DNA from: UBA685 sp049890215
GTDB lineage: Bacteria > Pseudomonadota > Alphaproteobacteria > Puniceispirillales > Puniceispirillaceae
DNA: 64,000 nt
Reading direction: 5' to 3'
Assembly: GCA_049890215.1 (NCBI GenBank)
Contig: JBMHBX010000038.1
Span: 1 to 64,000 of the forward strand
Part shown: one piece after another, positions 1-8,354 of the stretch
How the letters are laid out: each line of letters starts with the position of its first letter
Numbering within the stretch: position 1 is the stretch's first letter
Translations under genes and position numbers: made by a program
Notes under the pieces: model-generated
Database searches by the model: none
The model's input: only the letters and a program-made list of their open reading frames with translations
What the model was told of the DNA's origin: nothing

Positions 1-1008
1 GCATTGGTATTGATGGAAGTCATATCTGATTTTGGCACAGTGGATTATTTTGCAGTCGAAACACTGACTTTGGGGATTTTTAATGTGTGGCTTGGCATGA
101 ATAACATGCCAGCTGCAGCACAGCTTTCTTTATGTGCATTGGTTGTTATCATTGCGCTGTTAGGCGCAGAGCTTTATGCAAGGTCGCGCAAATCATTTCA
201 AAATCTGTCAAATACCAAACGCGGCGTGCCACGTCAAAAGGCGCCCTCAGGCAAATTAGCGCTTATTTATCTGATTTGTGTGACACCAGTGATGATAGGT
301 TTCGTGATACCTGTGCTTATTTTACTATCCTTTCTGGCAGACGGCATTGGCGCAGAAGCGCGTGCGCAATTCACTAACTTGCTCTTCAATAATCTGACAG
401 TCGCTATTTATGCCGCCTCTGGCATTATGGCCGTGGCTTTGATTATTGGTCTTCTGACACATTATCGTCTGGGAAAGCCTGCACGTATCATGGCGCTTGT
501 CGCCTCTACCGGCTATGCCATACCTGGCACGATATTGGCGATTGGCGTTCTTGGCTTTATGGGTGGCCTTAATTATTTTGCCGCTTTCATAGGTGCCCCT
601 TATCTAAGCGGCGGCCTGCTTGCTTTGATCATCGGATATCTTGTTCGGTTTCATGCGGTTGGATATGGCGCGGTGCAGACAGGCATTGCGCGGGTGCCAA
701 AACATATTTTTGAAGCAAGCACCACTTTGGGGAAATCTTTTTCACAAAGCTTAATAAAAGTTGTGTTGCCGATTATCTCACCATCTGTTGGCGCCGGCCT
801 ATTGCTTGTGTTTGTGGATGTGATGAAAGAATTGCCAATGACCTTATTGCTTCGTCCGTTCAATTTTGAGACGTTCGCCACCTTTACCTATCAATATGCA
901 AAAGATGAGATGATTGAACAGGCAGCCTTGCCAGCTTTGATGATTGTGCTGACAGGGCTGATACCTGTGATGTTGCTGAATTATTCTGTCACCAGAAAAC
1001 AGCGCTAA
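1..1008 (+). CDS. Iron(III)-type ABC transporter permease, 3' part only
   Basis: The reading frame is open from the first base, so the gene starts outside the window; about 335 residues of what is usually a 500-560 aa two-module permease are present. Several hydrophobic segments are visible. The C-terminal half carries an EAA-type loop around residues 215-250 (ARVPKHIFEASTTLGKS), which docks on the ATPase, followed by a conserved-looking MKELPMTLLLRP segment typical of FbpB/SfuB-type ferric iron permeases. The N-terminal residues resemble the end of the first permease module (VISDFGTVDYF). It would sit in the inner membrane and pass iron delivered by a periplasmic binding protein. Its partners must lie upstream, outside the window. 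The gene ends 4 bases inside the 3' end of the convergent MetE-like gene. Family confident; substrate by analogy. Confidence 0.8.
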   Translation, partial: ALVLMEVISDFGTVDYFAVETLTLGIFNVWLGMNNMPAAAQLSLCALVVIIALLGAELYARSRKSFQNLSNTKRGVPRQKAPSGKLALIYLICVTPVMIGFVIPVLILLSFLADGIGAEARAQFTNLLFNNLTVAIYAASGIMAVALIIGLLTHYRLGKPARIMALVASTGYAIPGTILAIGVLGFMGGLNYFAAFIGAPYLSGGLLALIIGYLVRFHAVGYGAVQTGIARVPKHIFEASTTLGKSFSQSLIKVVLPIISPSVGAGLLLVFVDVMKELPMTLLLRPFNFETFATFTYQYAKDEMIEQAALPALMIVLTGLIPVMLLNYSVTRKQR

Positions 1009-2132
1009 GCTTTCACTTTTGCCGCCCCTTGTGCAAGCGATTCCAATTTTGCAAAAGCGATTTGCGGGTCAACCGCGCCATAGCCGGCAAAGGTTCCAAA
1101 GCCGCAATCAGAGCCTGCAATCACCCTTTGTGCACCAACAATATCAACAAAGCGCTGAATACGCTGGGCAACAAGTTCGGGATGTTCCACAAAATTGGTG
1201 GTGCTGTCTACAACGCCCGGCACCAGAATTTTATCATCTGGAATCTCATTTTTGCGCTCTGCAAACACAGTCCATTCATGCGCATGACGCGGGTTAGATG
1301 TTTCAAATAACACATAGCCTGCATGTGTGTTCATCAAGGTCTGAAAGACTTTGTCCATTGAAATATCACAAATATGAGGCCCCTCATAATTACCCCAGCA
1401 AATATGGACACGAATCTGATCTTTCGGCAGGCCATCCAGAGCATGGTTTAATGCCTCAACATGCATATTGGCAATTTTCACAAATTCATCATCAGACATA
1501 TCTGTGAACAACATATGACGCGATAAAGCAAGGTCAGGGCAGTCAAGCTGCAGGTCAAGTCCTGCCTCTATGATAATACGATATTCTTCTTTCATCGCCT
1601 CTGCAAGGGCGGCCAGATAGGCTTCTCTTGTCGGGTAATGTGCATTGGCAAGAAATAATGATATCACACCCGGCGATGCGGCATTCATAAAGCCGCGCTC
1701 TGCGCCGTGATTCGCCATGGCGCTTTTCAAATTGGCGATATCCTTATGCAGGTCATCATGGCTTTTAACACGCACCTCAGATGTACACATAGGACGCGCA
1801 TAAGTCGGTGTACCACCTGAATCTGCCTGTCTTTGTAAAAAGCTTGGGAAGGCCAGAAGATCAGCAGGCGCATTGCGCGGGCTGTCGCCTGAAAAACCGG
1901 TATAGCGATCTTTGACATAAGTCGCATAGGAAATTTTAGACGTCTCACCATCAGAGACAATTGATATGCCGGCCTCGACTTGTTTTTGAACAGTTTTGTC
2001 AACATGGGCAGTCATGGCAGCATCAAAAGCTGATTGTGAATAATCATCACCTTTTTCGCGTGCAAAAATAAAATCGACCACTTCTTGTTCACGTGGCAAT
2101 GAGCCGACATGTGTTGTCTTTATTTGTGACAT
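1005..2132 (-). CDS. Cobalamin-independent methionine synthase (MetE C-terminal domain)-like protein
   Basis: A 375-aa protein of the MetE C-terminal/UROD-like TIM-barrel family, half the length of true MetE (about 750 aa), so it lacks the N-terminal MetE domain. The zinc-ligand pattern of MetE is preserved: an H-x-C in HICWGNY, a Glu in VLFETSN and a late Cys in GSDCGFG. This predicts a zinc-bound thiol acceptor for a methyl or alkyl group. Family members include methionine synthases using small methyl donors and epoxyalkane:CoM transferase. I chose the ATG at 2132 because AAGGAC lies 8-9 bases upstream; a longer frame would run into the cupin gene. It is the last gene of the long minus-strand catabolic operon, 17 bases after the cupin gene. 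The setting suggests methyl transfer during catabolism rather than methionine synthesis; this is inference. Confidence 0.75.
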   Translation of the reverse strand: MSQIKTTHVGSLPREQEVVDFIFAREKGDDYSQSAFDAAMTAHVDKTVQKQVEAGISIVSDGETSKISYATYVKDRYTGFSGDSPRNAPADLLAFPSFLQRQADSGGTPTYARPMCTSEVRVKSHDDLHKDIANLKSAMANHGAERGFMNAASPGVISLFLANAHYPTREAYLAALAEAMKEEYRIIIEAGLDLQLDCPDLALSRHMLFTDMSDDEFVKIANMHVEALNHALDGLPKDQIRVHICWGNYEGPHICDISMDKVFQTLMNTHAGYVLFETSNPRHAHEWTVFAERKNEIPDDKILVPGVVDSTTNFVEHPELVAQRIQRFVDIVGAQRVIAGSDCGFGTFAGYGAVDPQIAFAKLESLAQGAAKVKA

Positions 2133-2149
2133 GGGTTTTGTCCTTAAAT

Positions 2150-3136
2150 TTATGTGGATTGGGTCTGCCATTCGGTCCAGGTCGGCCCGGCAGGATCATG
2201 ATTAGAGGTAACACGGTACATGCTGGCCTCGCCTGACATGGCAGGGCAAAGGCTATGAGACAGGTTCGGCGGGATAGCGGCAACATCTCCCGGGGCAAGA
2301 GTGGTTGTGCCCCCTTCAAAAGATAGCCGCCAATGCCCTGAGGCAACCATCAAAACCTCATGCGCCTCACTGGCATAAGCCTCAGATGAAACAGAGGAGG
2401 CAGAAATGAAATCAACAGCGAAACCAGGCTTGTCACGAAGCACACCATTTGGGGATATGACATCAACCGGCCCCTCTTTCGACAAGGCCATTAAATCAAG
2501 ATAACGTGCTACATAATGCGGGATAAATTCTGAGACAGTTGGTTCTTTTATCGTGGCAAGCACCTCTTCTTCCATCACTGGCATAGGGGCAATATCTGCC
2601 GGCAAAGATTCTCCTTTTTTACTGTCATAAAGCTTGCCATTTTGCCCAAGAATCAAGCCATGATCTTTGGCATCAAGGATGACTTCAGGCGCCCATAACA
2701 CACCGCCACCTGCATCATCACCGCCCAGAATTGCCAGGATCATTCCATAATCTGTGCCAATATTCTCAAAGCCACGAAACACGCCGGTGGGGATATTGAT
2801 AATATCGCCTTTGGTGAGGGTAACCTCGCCTGCATTGCCATATCGCCCCCAAAAAAACCGCCATGTTCCTGACAGAACGAAAAACACTTCGGCAGTGCGA
2901 TGTGTATGAAGCGAGTTACGGCAAAAAGGAGGCTGGCCTGCAGCGCCAATATTAAATCCAGGCGTCTCTTTGATATGGACATGCTGATCAGCTGATTCAG
3001 ATACGCCGCCACCTATGATCGTAAAATTTTCCTTTTGATCAGATCCAGGTGTGTGTGCATCAATAAAAGCTGTGCGGCATGGGACCAAATCACCATAGCG
3101 TACAATCCGCGATTCCATCTCTGAGCTACTTATCAT
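2150..3136 (-). CDS. Two-domain cupin protein
   Basis: A 328-aa bicupin. The first domain has a good metal motif, HTHRTAE (about residues 77-83), followed by a GDIINIPTGVFRG strand in which the usual last His ligand is Arg. The second domain (about residues 225-315) has no HxH but keeps a His in IPPNLSHSL. One metal site, probably degenerate, is therefore expected, in the first domain. Related bicupins include ring-cleaving dioxygenases and sugar-acid or hydroxyacid enzymes; the substrate cannot be read from the sequence. The start at 3136 has a strong AAAGGAGG seven bases upstream; the longer frame to 3193 overlaps the next gene and lacks such a site. It lies between the NTF2-like gene and the MetE-like gene with short gaps, so it is co-transcribed with them. 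Confidence 0.75.
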   Translation of the reverse strand: MISSSEMESRIVRYGDLVPCRTAFIDAHTPGSDQKENFTIIGGGVSESADQHVHIKETPGFNIGAAGQPPFCRNSLHTHRTAEVFFVLSGTWRFFWGRYGNAGEVTLTKGDIINIPTGVFRGFENIGTDYGMILAILGGDDAGGGVLWAPEVILDAKDHGLILGQNGKLYDSKKGESLPADIAPMPVMEEEVLATIKEPTVSEFIPHYVARYLDLMALSKEGPVDVISPNGVLRDKPGFAVDFISASSVSSEAYASEAHEVLMVASGHWRLSFEGGTTTLAPGDVAAIPPNLSHSLCPAMSGEASMYRVTSNHDPAGPTWTEWQTQST

Positions 3137-3162
3137 CTTATGGCCTCCTTTATTTTGCTGGC

Positions 3163-4131
3163 CTAGCCGGTGACAAGTGCGATTTGTTTCCAAATAGCTG
3201 TCTCATCAAATAACACATATTCACGCCGCAAACCCCAAGGGCCAAATTCGGCATGGCATGCGCCCATAATATGAACTTCGGCACCTGTCGGCGCACCAAA
3301 GCTGCCCCAGCCATCATGTTTGCCAGTCAAAGACCACCGCAAGGCAGCTCTGGGGGGCATCATCTCATCATCTCTGCCAATTTGGTGGTGAATGGTAAAG
3401 CTAGCAGACGGGAAGCTTGCACGAAGGCCCATCCAGAACTGATCTGCAAAATCATGGCTATGGCCTGTTATGCCACCTGCATATTCAAGATGGCATGCCC
3501 TGTCATAACAAGACGGGATCACAGCCATATCAGCGCCCATAATCCGTTGCAGGATATCAGCATAACGCTGGCCATATTCATTGTCATTGCCTGTGCCCTG
3601 ATAGGGGCCTTGTTTGTCATCTTTTGGATGGAAAGGCCGGCTTGCTGAGGCAGCGCCGCCTTCTTTTTCAATCATCTCCCTTGCATAAGATAGAGGCTCA
3701 TAGCCAAGTTGACGGACAATCGCACCCTGGTCGCGGATAAGCCATTCATCATCAATTGTATTATTTTTGGCATGACAATCAGCGATAATACGATAGCGTA
3801 ATTTCGTGCCAGAGGCCTTGCCATAAACACCATCACCTGTATGAGTTGCGGTGGTGATAATACGGTGAGATGATAACATCCCGTCTTCAGGGGTGCCTGA
3901 CCAGATGACATCTTCTCCGAATAAAGTGCGATCCGGAAATTCAGCCAAAGTGGCCATTGTTGCGGCGATCACACCCTGATTACCAATCACAATAGAGGCA
4001 GGCGAGCGTACAATTATATCATCGCTATAATAATGATGCAGGGTGGCGATTTGCCTGTCTTCCCAGATTTCTTTAGTAATACCGATAATATAATCAGGAA
4101 AATCTGTAAATTTCGGATCAAAGCCTTTCAT
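3163..4131 (-). CDS. Tandem SnoaL/NTF2-like domain protein (paralogue 1)
   Basis: A 322-aa cytoplasmic protein with two NTF2-like (SnoaL-type) alpha+beta barrel domains, roughly residues 10-165 and 185-320. SnoaL folds act as cyclases, hydratases, isomerases or small-molecule binders. The first domain ends with a pattern shared with the other paralogues here: an acidic or aromatic strand, then DEWLIRDQ and RQLGYEPL. The second ends RREYVLFDETAIWKQIAL. It is the most divergent of the four paralogues in this locus. It overlaps the LacI regulator gene by 14 bases, so the two are translated from one message. No catalytic residue can be named with confidence. Function unknown; catabolic role inferred from operon context. 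Confidence 0.7.
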   Translation of the reverse strand: MKGFDPKFTDFPDYIIGITKEIWEDRQIATLHHYYSDDIIVRSPASIVIGNQGVIAATMATLAEFPDRTLFGEDVIWSGTPEDGMLSSHRIITTATHTGDGVYGKASGTKLRYRIIADCHAKNNTIDDEWLIRDQGAIVRQLGYEPLSYAREMIEKEGGAASASRPFHPKDDKQGPYQGTGNDNEYGQRYADILQRIMGADMAVIPSCYDRACHLEYAGGITGHSHDFADQFWMGLRASFPSASFTIHHQIGRDDEMMPPRAALRWSLTGKHDGWGSFGAPTGAEVHIMGACHAEFGPWGLRREYVLFDETAIWKQIALVTG

Positions 4132-5167
4132 TGACGTGCTCCTCTTGTGACATAGGTTCTATGATTTCTCTGGTGCTGCCCCTTATTACCAGAGGGCTTG
4201 GTATCTTTGTGGTCTTTGGCGCTGTCTCATTGCCCTCAATACGCCCCATAAGGATATCAACACATGCCTCTACCATGGCGTTTGTTGGCTGCCTCATTGT
4301 AGTAAGAGAATAGGCAGGCCAGGAGGCAGGCGGTACATCATCATAGCCAATGACAGCGACATCTTGTGGAATCGCAAGGCCAAATTCCTGACGGATAACA
4401 TCCATCACAGCAAAGGCCATATGGTCATTACAAATAAACACAGCATCTGGCCTGTCACTTGTATCAAACATCGCTCTGGCAGCCTTGGCAGATTCTGTGT
4501 GATTATAATTGCCAACCTCTCTTGTATGAAGCCTCTTGCCATGCGCCTTTAGCCCTTCTAAAAATCCTGCCTCTCTGTCTCTTTGTGTTGAGGCACCTTC
4601 CCATCCGGCGATATAGCTGATTTTATGGTGCCCGCAGGCCACAAAATGCGCCGCTGCCTCATAGCCACCTTTGAAATTATCTGAGGTCACTGAAGAGGCG
4701 CTTGCACTCTCATCCACGCGGTTAAACATCACAATAGGGATATTGGCTTTTTCGCATTCTGCTGACAGGCTGGATGACAGAGACGCTGACGCAACAATGA
4801 TACCATCAACCTGATAATCCAGAATTTCCTGCACAACCTCATCAATGTCGCTCTGGCTGTTAGAGGCTAAAAAGACCAGAACATGATATCCTTGCTGTTG
4901 CAGTTTATGTGATAATTTTTCAAGTGCTTCAGGGTAAAACTGATTTTCAAGATAGGCCAGAATCACACCGATGATTCTGCTTTTGCCTGTGATAAGAGAT
5001 CTGGCCAATATATTTGGCCGATAGCCTAATTTTGCCGCGGCCTCATGCACTTTTTTAGTGGTTCTGGCTGAGGCTGACCCCCCTGATGAGAAAACGCGTG
5101 AGACCGCTGACTGGCTAACGCCAGCTTCTTTTGCAACATCGATAGAGGTAACGCGGTCCATTGGCAT
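4118..5167 (-). CDS. LacI-family transcriptional regulator
   Basis: 349 aa. The N-terminal helix-turn-helix (about residues 6-30, TSIDVAKEAGVSQSAVSRVF) is classic LacI, followed by the hinge region (YRPNILARSLITGKS) that inserts into the operator minor groove, then a periplasmic-binding-protein-like sensor domain (about residues 60-335). The sensor implies a sugar or sugar-acid-like effector. The gene lies inside the operon it probably controls, between the SDR (6 bases upstream) and the NTF2-like gene (14-base overlap). A perfect 18-bp palindrome with a central CG at 8337-8354 is a candidate operator. The start could equally be the ATG at 5161; neither has a strong ribosome site. Family assignment is firm, target and effector are inferred. 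Confidence 0.93.
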   Translation of the reverse strand: MPMDRVTSIDVAKEAGVSQSAVSRVFSSGGSASARTTKKVHEAAAKLGYRPNILARSLITGKSRIIGVILAYLENQFYPEALEKLSHKLQQQGYHVLVFLASNSQSDIDEVVQEILDYQVDGIIVASASLSSSLSAECEKANIPIVMFNRVDESASASSVTSDNFKGGYEAAAHFVACGHHKISYIAGWEGASTQRDREAGFLEGLKAHGKRLHTREVGNYNHTESAKAARAMFDTSDRPDAVFICNDHMAFAVMDVIRQEFGLAIPQDVAVIGYDDVPPASWPAYSLTTMRQPTNAMVEACVDILMGRIEGNETAPKTTKIPSPLVIRGSTREIIEPMSQEEHVNERL

Positions 5168-5173
5168 AATCGT

Positions 5174-5932
5174 CTAATCCGCTGTCCATCCGCCATCTAT
5201 GAGCAAAGAGGTGCCTGTGACCATACGGCTTGCATCACTGGCAAGATAAACGGCGCCGCCCATAATATCTTCAATTTGCGCCACTTCCCCTAATTTGATT
5301 TTATCTAAGATCCATTTTGCTCTTTCAGGCCGGTCAAAAGTAGGCTTGGTAAAAGCTGTCAGCACAAAGGTTGGTGCAATGGTATTGACGCGAATTTTAT
5401 GAGGTCCCCATTCAATCGCCATCCCTTTGGTAAAGCCTTCAACACCAAATTTGGTAGCGCTATAGACAGATCTGTCGACACCGCTTACCTGTCCCATCTG
5501 AGACGACATGGTAATCAGGCTGCCCGGCCTACCGGCATCAATCAGCATTTGCGCTGCGTTCACAAGCAGGAAATAAGCGCCTTTTAAGTTGATATCTATG
5601 ACCTCACTTACTTCCTGTTCCACAGACTCCAATGCTGGTTTGTGGCGGGCAATGCCGGCGCAATTTAACACCACATCATAAGTACCATTGGCCTGAAGCA
5701 AAGACTTTGTGCCTGAAATATCAGAGATATCCATTGAAAGACCCTCTGCCTGATAACCCTCTTTGCGCAAGCAATCAGCCGCCTCATCCACCACATCTTT
5801 TCGTCTGGCCGCGATTGTCACTTCAGCTCCTGCCTCTGCCAGAGCGCAGGCGCAACCAAAGCCAATGCCAGTTGCACCGCCGGGAATCAGGGCTTTTTTG
5901 CCATCAAGGCGAAATGAGGGTGTGTTATGCAT
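5174..5932 (-). CDS. Short-chain dehydrogenase/reductase (SDR)
   Basis: 252 aa, the usual length of a classical SDR. The cofactor motif is GGATGIG (residues 18-24), the NAG-type strand is CAG at 91-93, and the catalytic Ser (about 143), Tyr157 and Lys161 (YSATK) are all present. The C-terminal part, with GTSLLIDGGW, is typical of gluconate 5-dehydrogenase or 3-oxoacyl reductase-like members. The Ala-Arg-Arg after the second strand (AARRKD) favours NADP(H), though this is only indicative. It is preceded by 21 bases after the paralogue-2 NTF2-like gene and followed closely by the LacI gene. Probable role: oxidation or reduction of a hydroxyl or keto group of the operon's substrate; the actual substrate is not known. 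Confidence 0.88.
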   Translation of the reverse strand: MHNTPSFRLDGKKALIPGGATGIGFGCACALAEAGAEVTIAARRKDVVDEAADCLRKEGYQAEGLSMDISDISGTKSLLQANGTYDVVLNCAGIARHKPALESVEQEVSEVIDINLKGAYFLLVNAAQMLIDAGRPGSLITMSSQMGQVSGVDRSVYSATKFGVEGFTKGMAIEWGPHKIRVNTIAPTFVLTAFTKPTFDRPERAKWILDKIKLGEVAQIEDIMGGAVYLASDASRMVTGTSLLIDGGWTAD

Positions 5933-5953
5933 AGCTATCTTTACTTTTTGTTA

Positions 5954-7009
5954 TCACTCATCACTGGTTAATGGCTGATAATTCGCCATCCCATAGCGCG
6001 CTTTATTAAACTCTGCCAGACGCGCAAAAATATCCATACCAAGCTGCTCATAGACATGAATCAAGTCCACTGTGACCCAGTTTTCCCTGATTTTGCCATT
6101 TTCAATGCGCCAGAAATCCAAAGAACGCATTTCCAGTTTTTTGCCCGTAGGCGGCAGGCCAAGCCAGCCATCATGCGTATGTGTTTGCAACATATCAGGC
6201 CATCCTGTCACAGCTGCATAATTCTGGTCACCAAAAAAATGATAGGTGATATCACCAACATATTGGCCTCTGTCTGGCATGCCATTCAAAAACGGAATTT
6301 GGTGCCAGTTCCGAAAGCCATTTGTGCCTCTGCCTGTGCCAATGCCTGCCGGACCATACCATGTCATCTTCGGGTGCCAGTAATCATCAAGCTGCATCAC
6401 CTCTGGACCGCCTTCGCTTGGGTGGCGTTTCATCGCTGTTAACATATCAACAATATGTGTGCATGACTGCGCAGACAGCGTCTCATCTCTTGGGCCGTTA
6501 TAAAGACCATCCTGGCTAGCCGGCCCGGGGATAGCCCATTCTCGTCCCAAAGACGGTGCCAAAGGCCACGCATTTGCCTGCATCATTAATTCTGGAATGT
6601 CCCAAATGGCCTGCATCTCGATGATTTTATCATCCTTGAACTGATAGAATTCATGAAAACGCATATGGGCGATATGCCCTGTTGGCGGGATTTGTAAAAA
6701 AGGTTCAGCAAAGGTACCAAAAAAATTACCACCACTGCCAAGCCAGTTACCACCATGGTCTGTCTGACCTGCCATGATGATGAAATCACGCTTTTCCAGA
6801 TCTGGCATGGCATCAAAAAGAGGCGCTATCACACCCTCAAAAAACGCATCAGGCCCAATGAAATCACCAAAAGGTGCACACATATGAAACAGGCAATCCT
6901 CAGCGAAAAGCTGTGACATTTCGGTGCGGATTTTTGCAATATCGCCATCATAAAAGGCACGGCAAAAAGGGGCAAATAAGGCTTTGTGATGATTATGGAG
7001 GCTCGTCAT
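5954..7009 (-). CDS. Tandem SnoaL/NTF2-like domain protein (paralogue 2)
   Basis: 351 aa with two SnoaL/NTF2-like domains, about residues 10-150 and 185-335. The second domain ends with the cassette shared across this locus: DFWRIENGKIRENWVTVD, then QLGMDIFA. The first domain carries the related FHEFYQFKDDKIIEMQAIWD. A conserved PKMTWYGPAGIGTGRG stretch (about residues 215-230) is closely matched by MLWYGPCGIGSNYR in the divergent paralogue at 13773-14762, so these two are nearest relatives. Its ATG directly follows the stop codon of the HisD-like gene (TAAATG), indicating translational coupling. Cytoplasmic, no signal peptide. Enzymatic activity unknown; SnoaL-type cyclisation, hydration or isomerisation are possibilities. 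Confidence 0.75.
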   Translation of the reverse strand: MTSLHNHHKALFAPFCRAFYDGDIAKIRTEMSQLFAEDCLFHMCAPFGDFIGPDAFFEGVIAPLFDAMPDLEKRDFIIMAGQTDHGGNWLGSGGNFFGTFAEPFLQIPPTGHIAHMRFHEFYQFKDDKIIEMQAIWDIPELMMQANAWPLAPSLGREWAIPGPASQDGLYNGPRDETLSAQSCTHIVDMLTAMKRHPSEGGPEVMQLDDYWHPKMTWYGPAGIGTGRGTNGFRNWHQIPFLNGMPDRGQYVGDITYHFFGDQNYAAVTGWPDMLQTHTHDGWLGLPPTGKKLEMRSLDFWRIENGKIRENWVTVDLIHVYEQLGMDIFARLAEFNKARYGMANYQPLTSDE

Positions 7010-8320
7010 TTATTCAGCGCCCTCACCATAAGGCACATTGCGTCCGCCATAGCGGCGCACACGCACATTTGCTTGTTCTGCATGACCAACAAAGCCTTCA
7101 AGCATACATAAACGGGACGCATAAGCGCCGATTTGTGTTGCTGCCTCATCTGTTGTGATTTTCTGATAAGAATGCGTTTTCAGATATTTGCCAACCCACA
7201 GGCCGCCTGTATATCGTCCTGCTTTTTTGGTTGGTAATGTATGATTGGTACCAATGACTTTATCACCATTTGCAACATTGGTTCTGGGGCCAAGGAATAG
7301 GGCGCCATAGCATGTCATATGTTCAAGGAACCAGTCATCACGATCTGTCATCACCTGAACATGCTCAGAGGCAATATCATTTGCCACTTCCAACATCTCA
7401 TCATAGCTGTCACAGACGATCACCTCGCCATAATCACGCCATGAGACCGAAGCGGTATCAGCGGTTGGCAATATCTGTAGCAACCGATCTATTTCTGCCA
7501 GTGTGTCTGTTGCCAGTTTTTTCGAATTTGTCAGCAAAACAGCCGGAGAATTATAACCATGTTCTGCCTGGCCAAGCAGATCTGTTGCACACATCTCAGC
7601 ATCGACTGTCTCATCAGCGATCACCATTGTCTCAGTTGGGCCGGCAAATAAATCAATACCAACACGGCCAAATAGCTGGCGTTTTGCTTCTGCAACAAAG
7701 GCATTGCCGGGACCAACAAGCATGTGAACAGGCTCTATGGTTTGTGTGCCAATTGCCATGGCGCCAATCGCCTGCATGCCACCAAGTACATAAATCTCAT
7801 GGGCGCCGCCTAAATGCATGGCAGCGACTACAGCCGGATTTGGCTTTCCCTGAAATGGCGGGGTCGCAGCGACAATGCGCGGCACACCGGCAACAGAGGC
7901 TGTCAACACAGACATATGGGCAGAGGCAACCATCGGGAATTTGCCTGCCGGCACGTAACATCCCACAGATTGCACAGGGATATTTTTATGCCCTAAAAGT
8001 ACGCCTGGCATAGTCTCTATTTCAATATCAGTCATAGAGGCTCTTTGCGCTTCGGCAAAGCGTTTGACCTGTTCATGTGCGAATTTGATATCTGCCATAT
8101 CGCGCTCGCTAACCTCAGCGATAAGCGCGTCAATCTCATTTTGCGACAGGCGGTAGGAGGCAGGTGAGTAATTATCAAATTTTTCAGCAAGCTCTCTTAC
8201 AGCCTCATCACCTCTTTGTTCAATATCTGCCAGAGTTTGTTCAACGATCTGACGGACTTTGGCGTCATCTTCTGCACGTTCTGTCTGGGGCTTGCCTTGT
8301 TTTAGCATTTCAACGGTCAT
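7010..8320 (-). CDS. Histidinol dehydrogenase-family NAD-dependent dehydrogenase (not histidine biosynthesis)
   Basis: 436 aa, full-length HisD fold. The zinc ligands of HisD are retained: Q and H in GQAEHGY, D in NGDKVIGTNHTLPT, and a C-terminal H in LEGFVGHAEQ. The catalytic Glu-His pair is present in IASEHVQV. No other his gene is nearby; the neighbours are two NTF2-like genes, an SDR and an importer. HisD paralogues outside his operons oxidise primary alcohols of small polar molecules to carboxylates; HpsN, which converts dihydroxypropanesulfonate to sulfolactate, is the known example. It probably oxidises a terminal alcohol to an acid in two NAD-dependent steps. I place the start at the ATG at 8320, with AAAAGAGA upstream, rather than a TTG at 8338 that overlaps the palindrome. 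Confidence 0.82.
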   Translation of the reverse strand: MTVEMLKQGKPQTERAEDDAKVRQIVEQTLADIEQRGDEAVRELAEKFDNYSPASYRLSQNEIDALIAEVSERDMADIKFAHEQVKRFAEAQRASMTDIEIETMPGVLLGHKNIPVQSVGCYVPAGKFPMVASAHMSVLTASVAGVPRIVAATPPFQGKPNPAVVAAMHLGGAHEIYVLGGMQAIGAMAIGTQTIEPVHMLVGPGNAFVAEAKRQLFGRVGIDLFAGPTETMVIADETVDAEMCATDLLGQAEHGYNSPAVLLTNSKKLATDTLAEIDRLLQILPTADTASVSWRDYGEVIVCDSYDEMLEVANDIASEHVQVMTDRDDWFLEHMTCYGALFLGPRTNVANGDKVIGTNHTLPTKKAGRYTGGLWVGKYLKTHSYQKITTDEAATQIGAYASRLCMLEGFVGHAEQANVRVRRYGGRNVPYGEGAE

Positions 8321-8336
8321 TGCAATGTCTCTTTTC

Positions 8337-8354
8337 AAAATAATCGATTATTTT
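8337..8354. promoter_or_regulatory. Perfect 18-bp palindrome, candidate LacI-family operator
   Basis: AAAATAATCGATTATTTT is its own reverse complement. It sits in the 32-base gap between the single-domain NTF2-like gene (its stop codon overlaps the palindrome) and the HisD-like gene. A central CG in an AT-rich palindrome of this length fits LacI-type operators, and a LacI regulator is encoded four genes downstream. It is too AT-rich and lacks a loop, so it is a poor terminator. Assignment to that regulator is inference. Confidence 0.45.

Noticed and set aside
7270..8013. A 247-codon plus-strand open frame opposite the HisD-like gene
   Set aside because: It is antisense to a well-supported gene, has low-complexity His/Gln/Ser composition and no ribosome site.
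7010..8320. Naming the HisD-like gene hisD or hpsN
   Set aside because: No other histidine genes are near, and the importer and neighbours do not match the sulfopropanediol pathway; the family is clear but the substrate is not.
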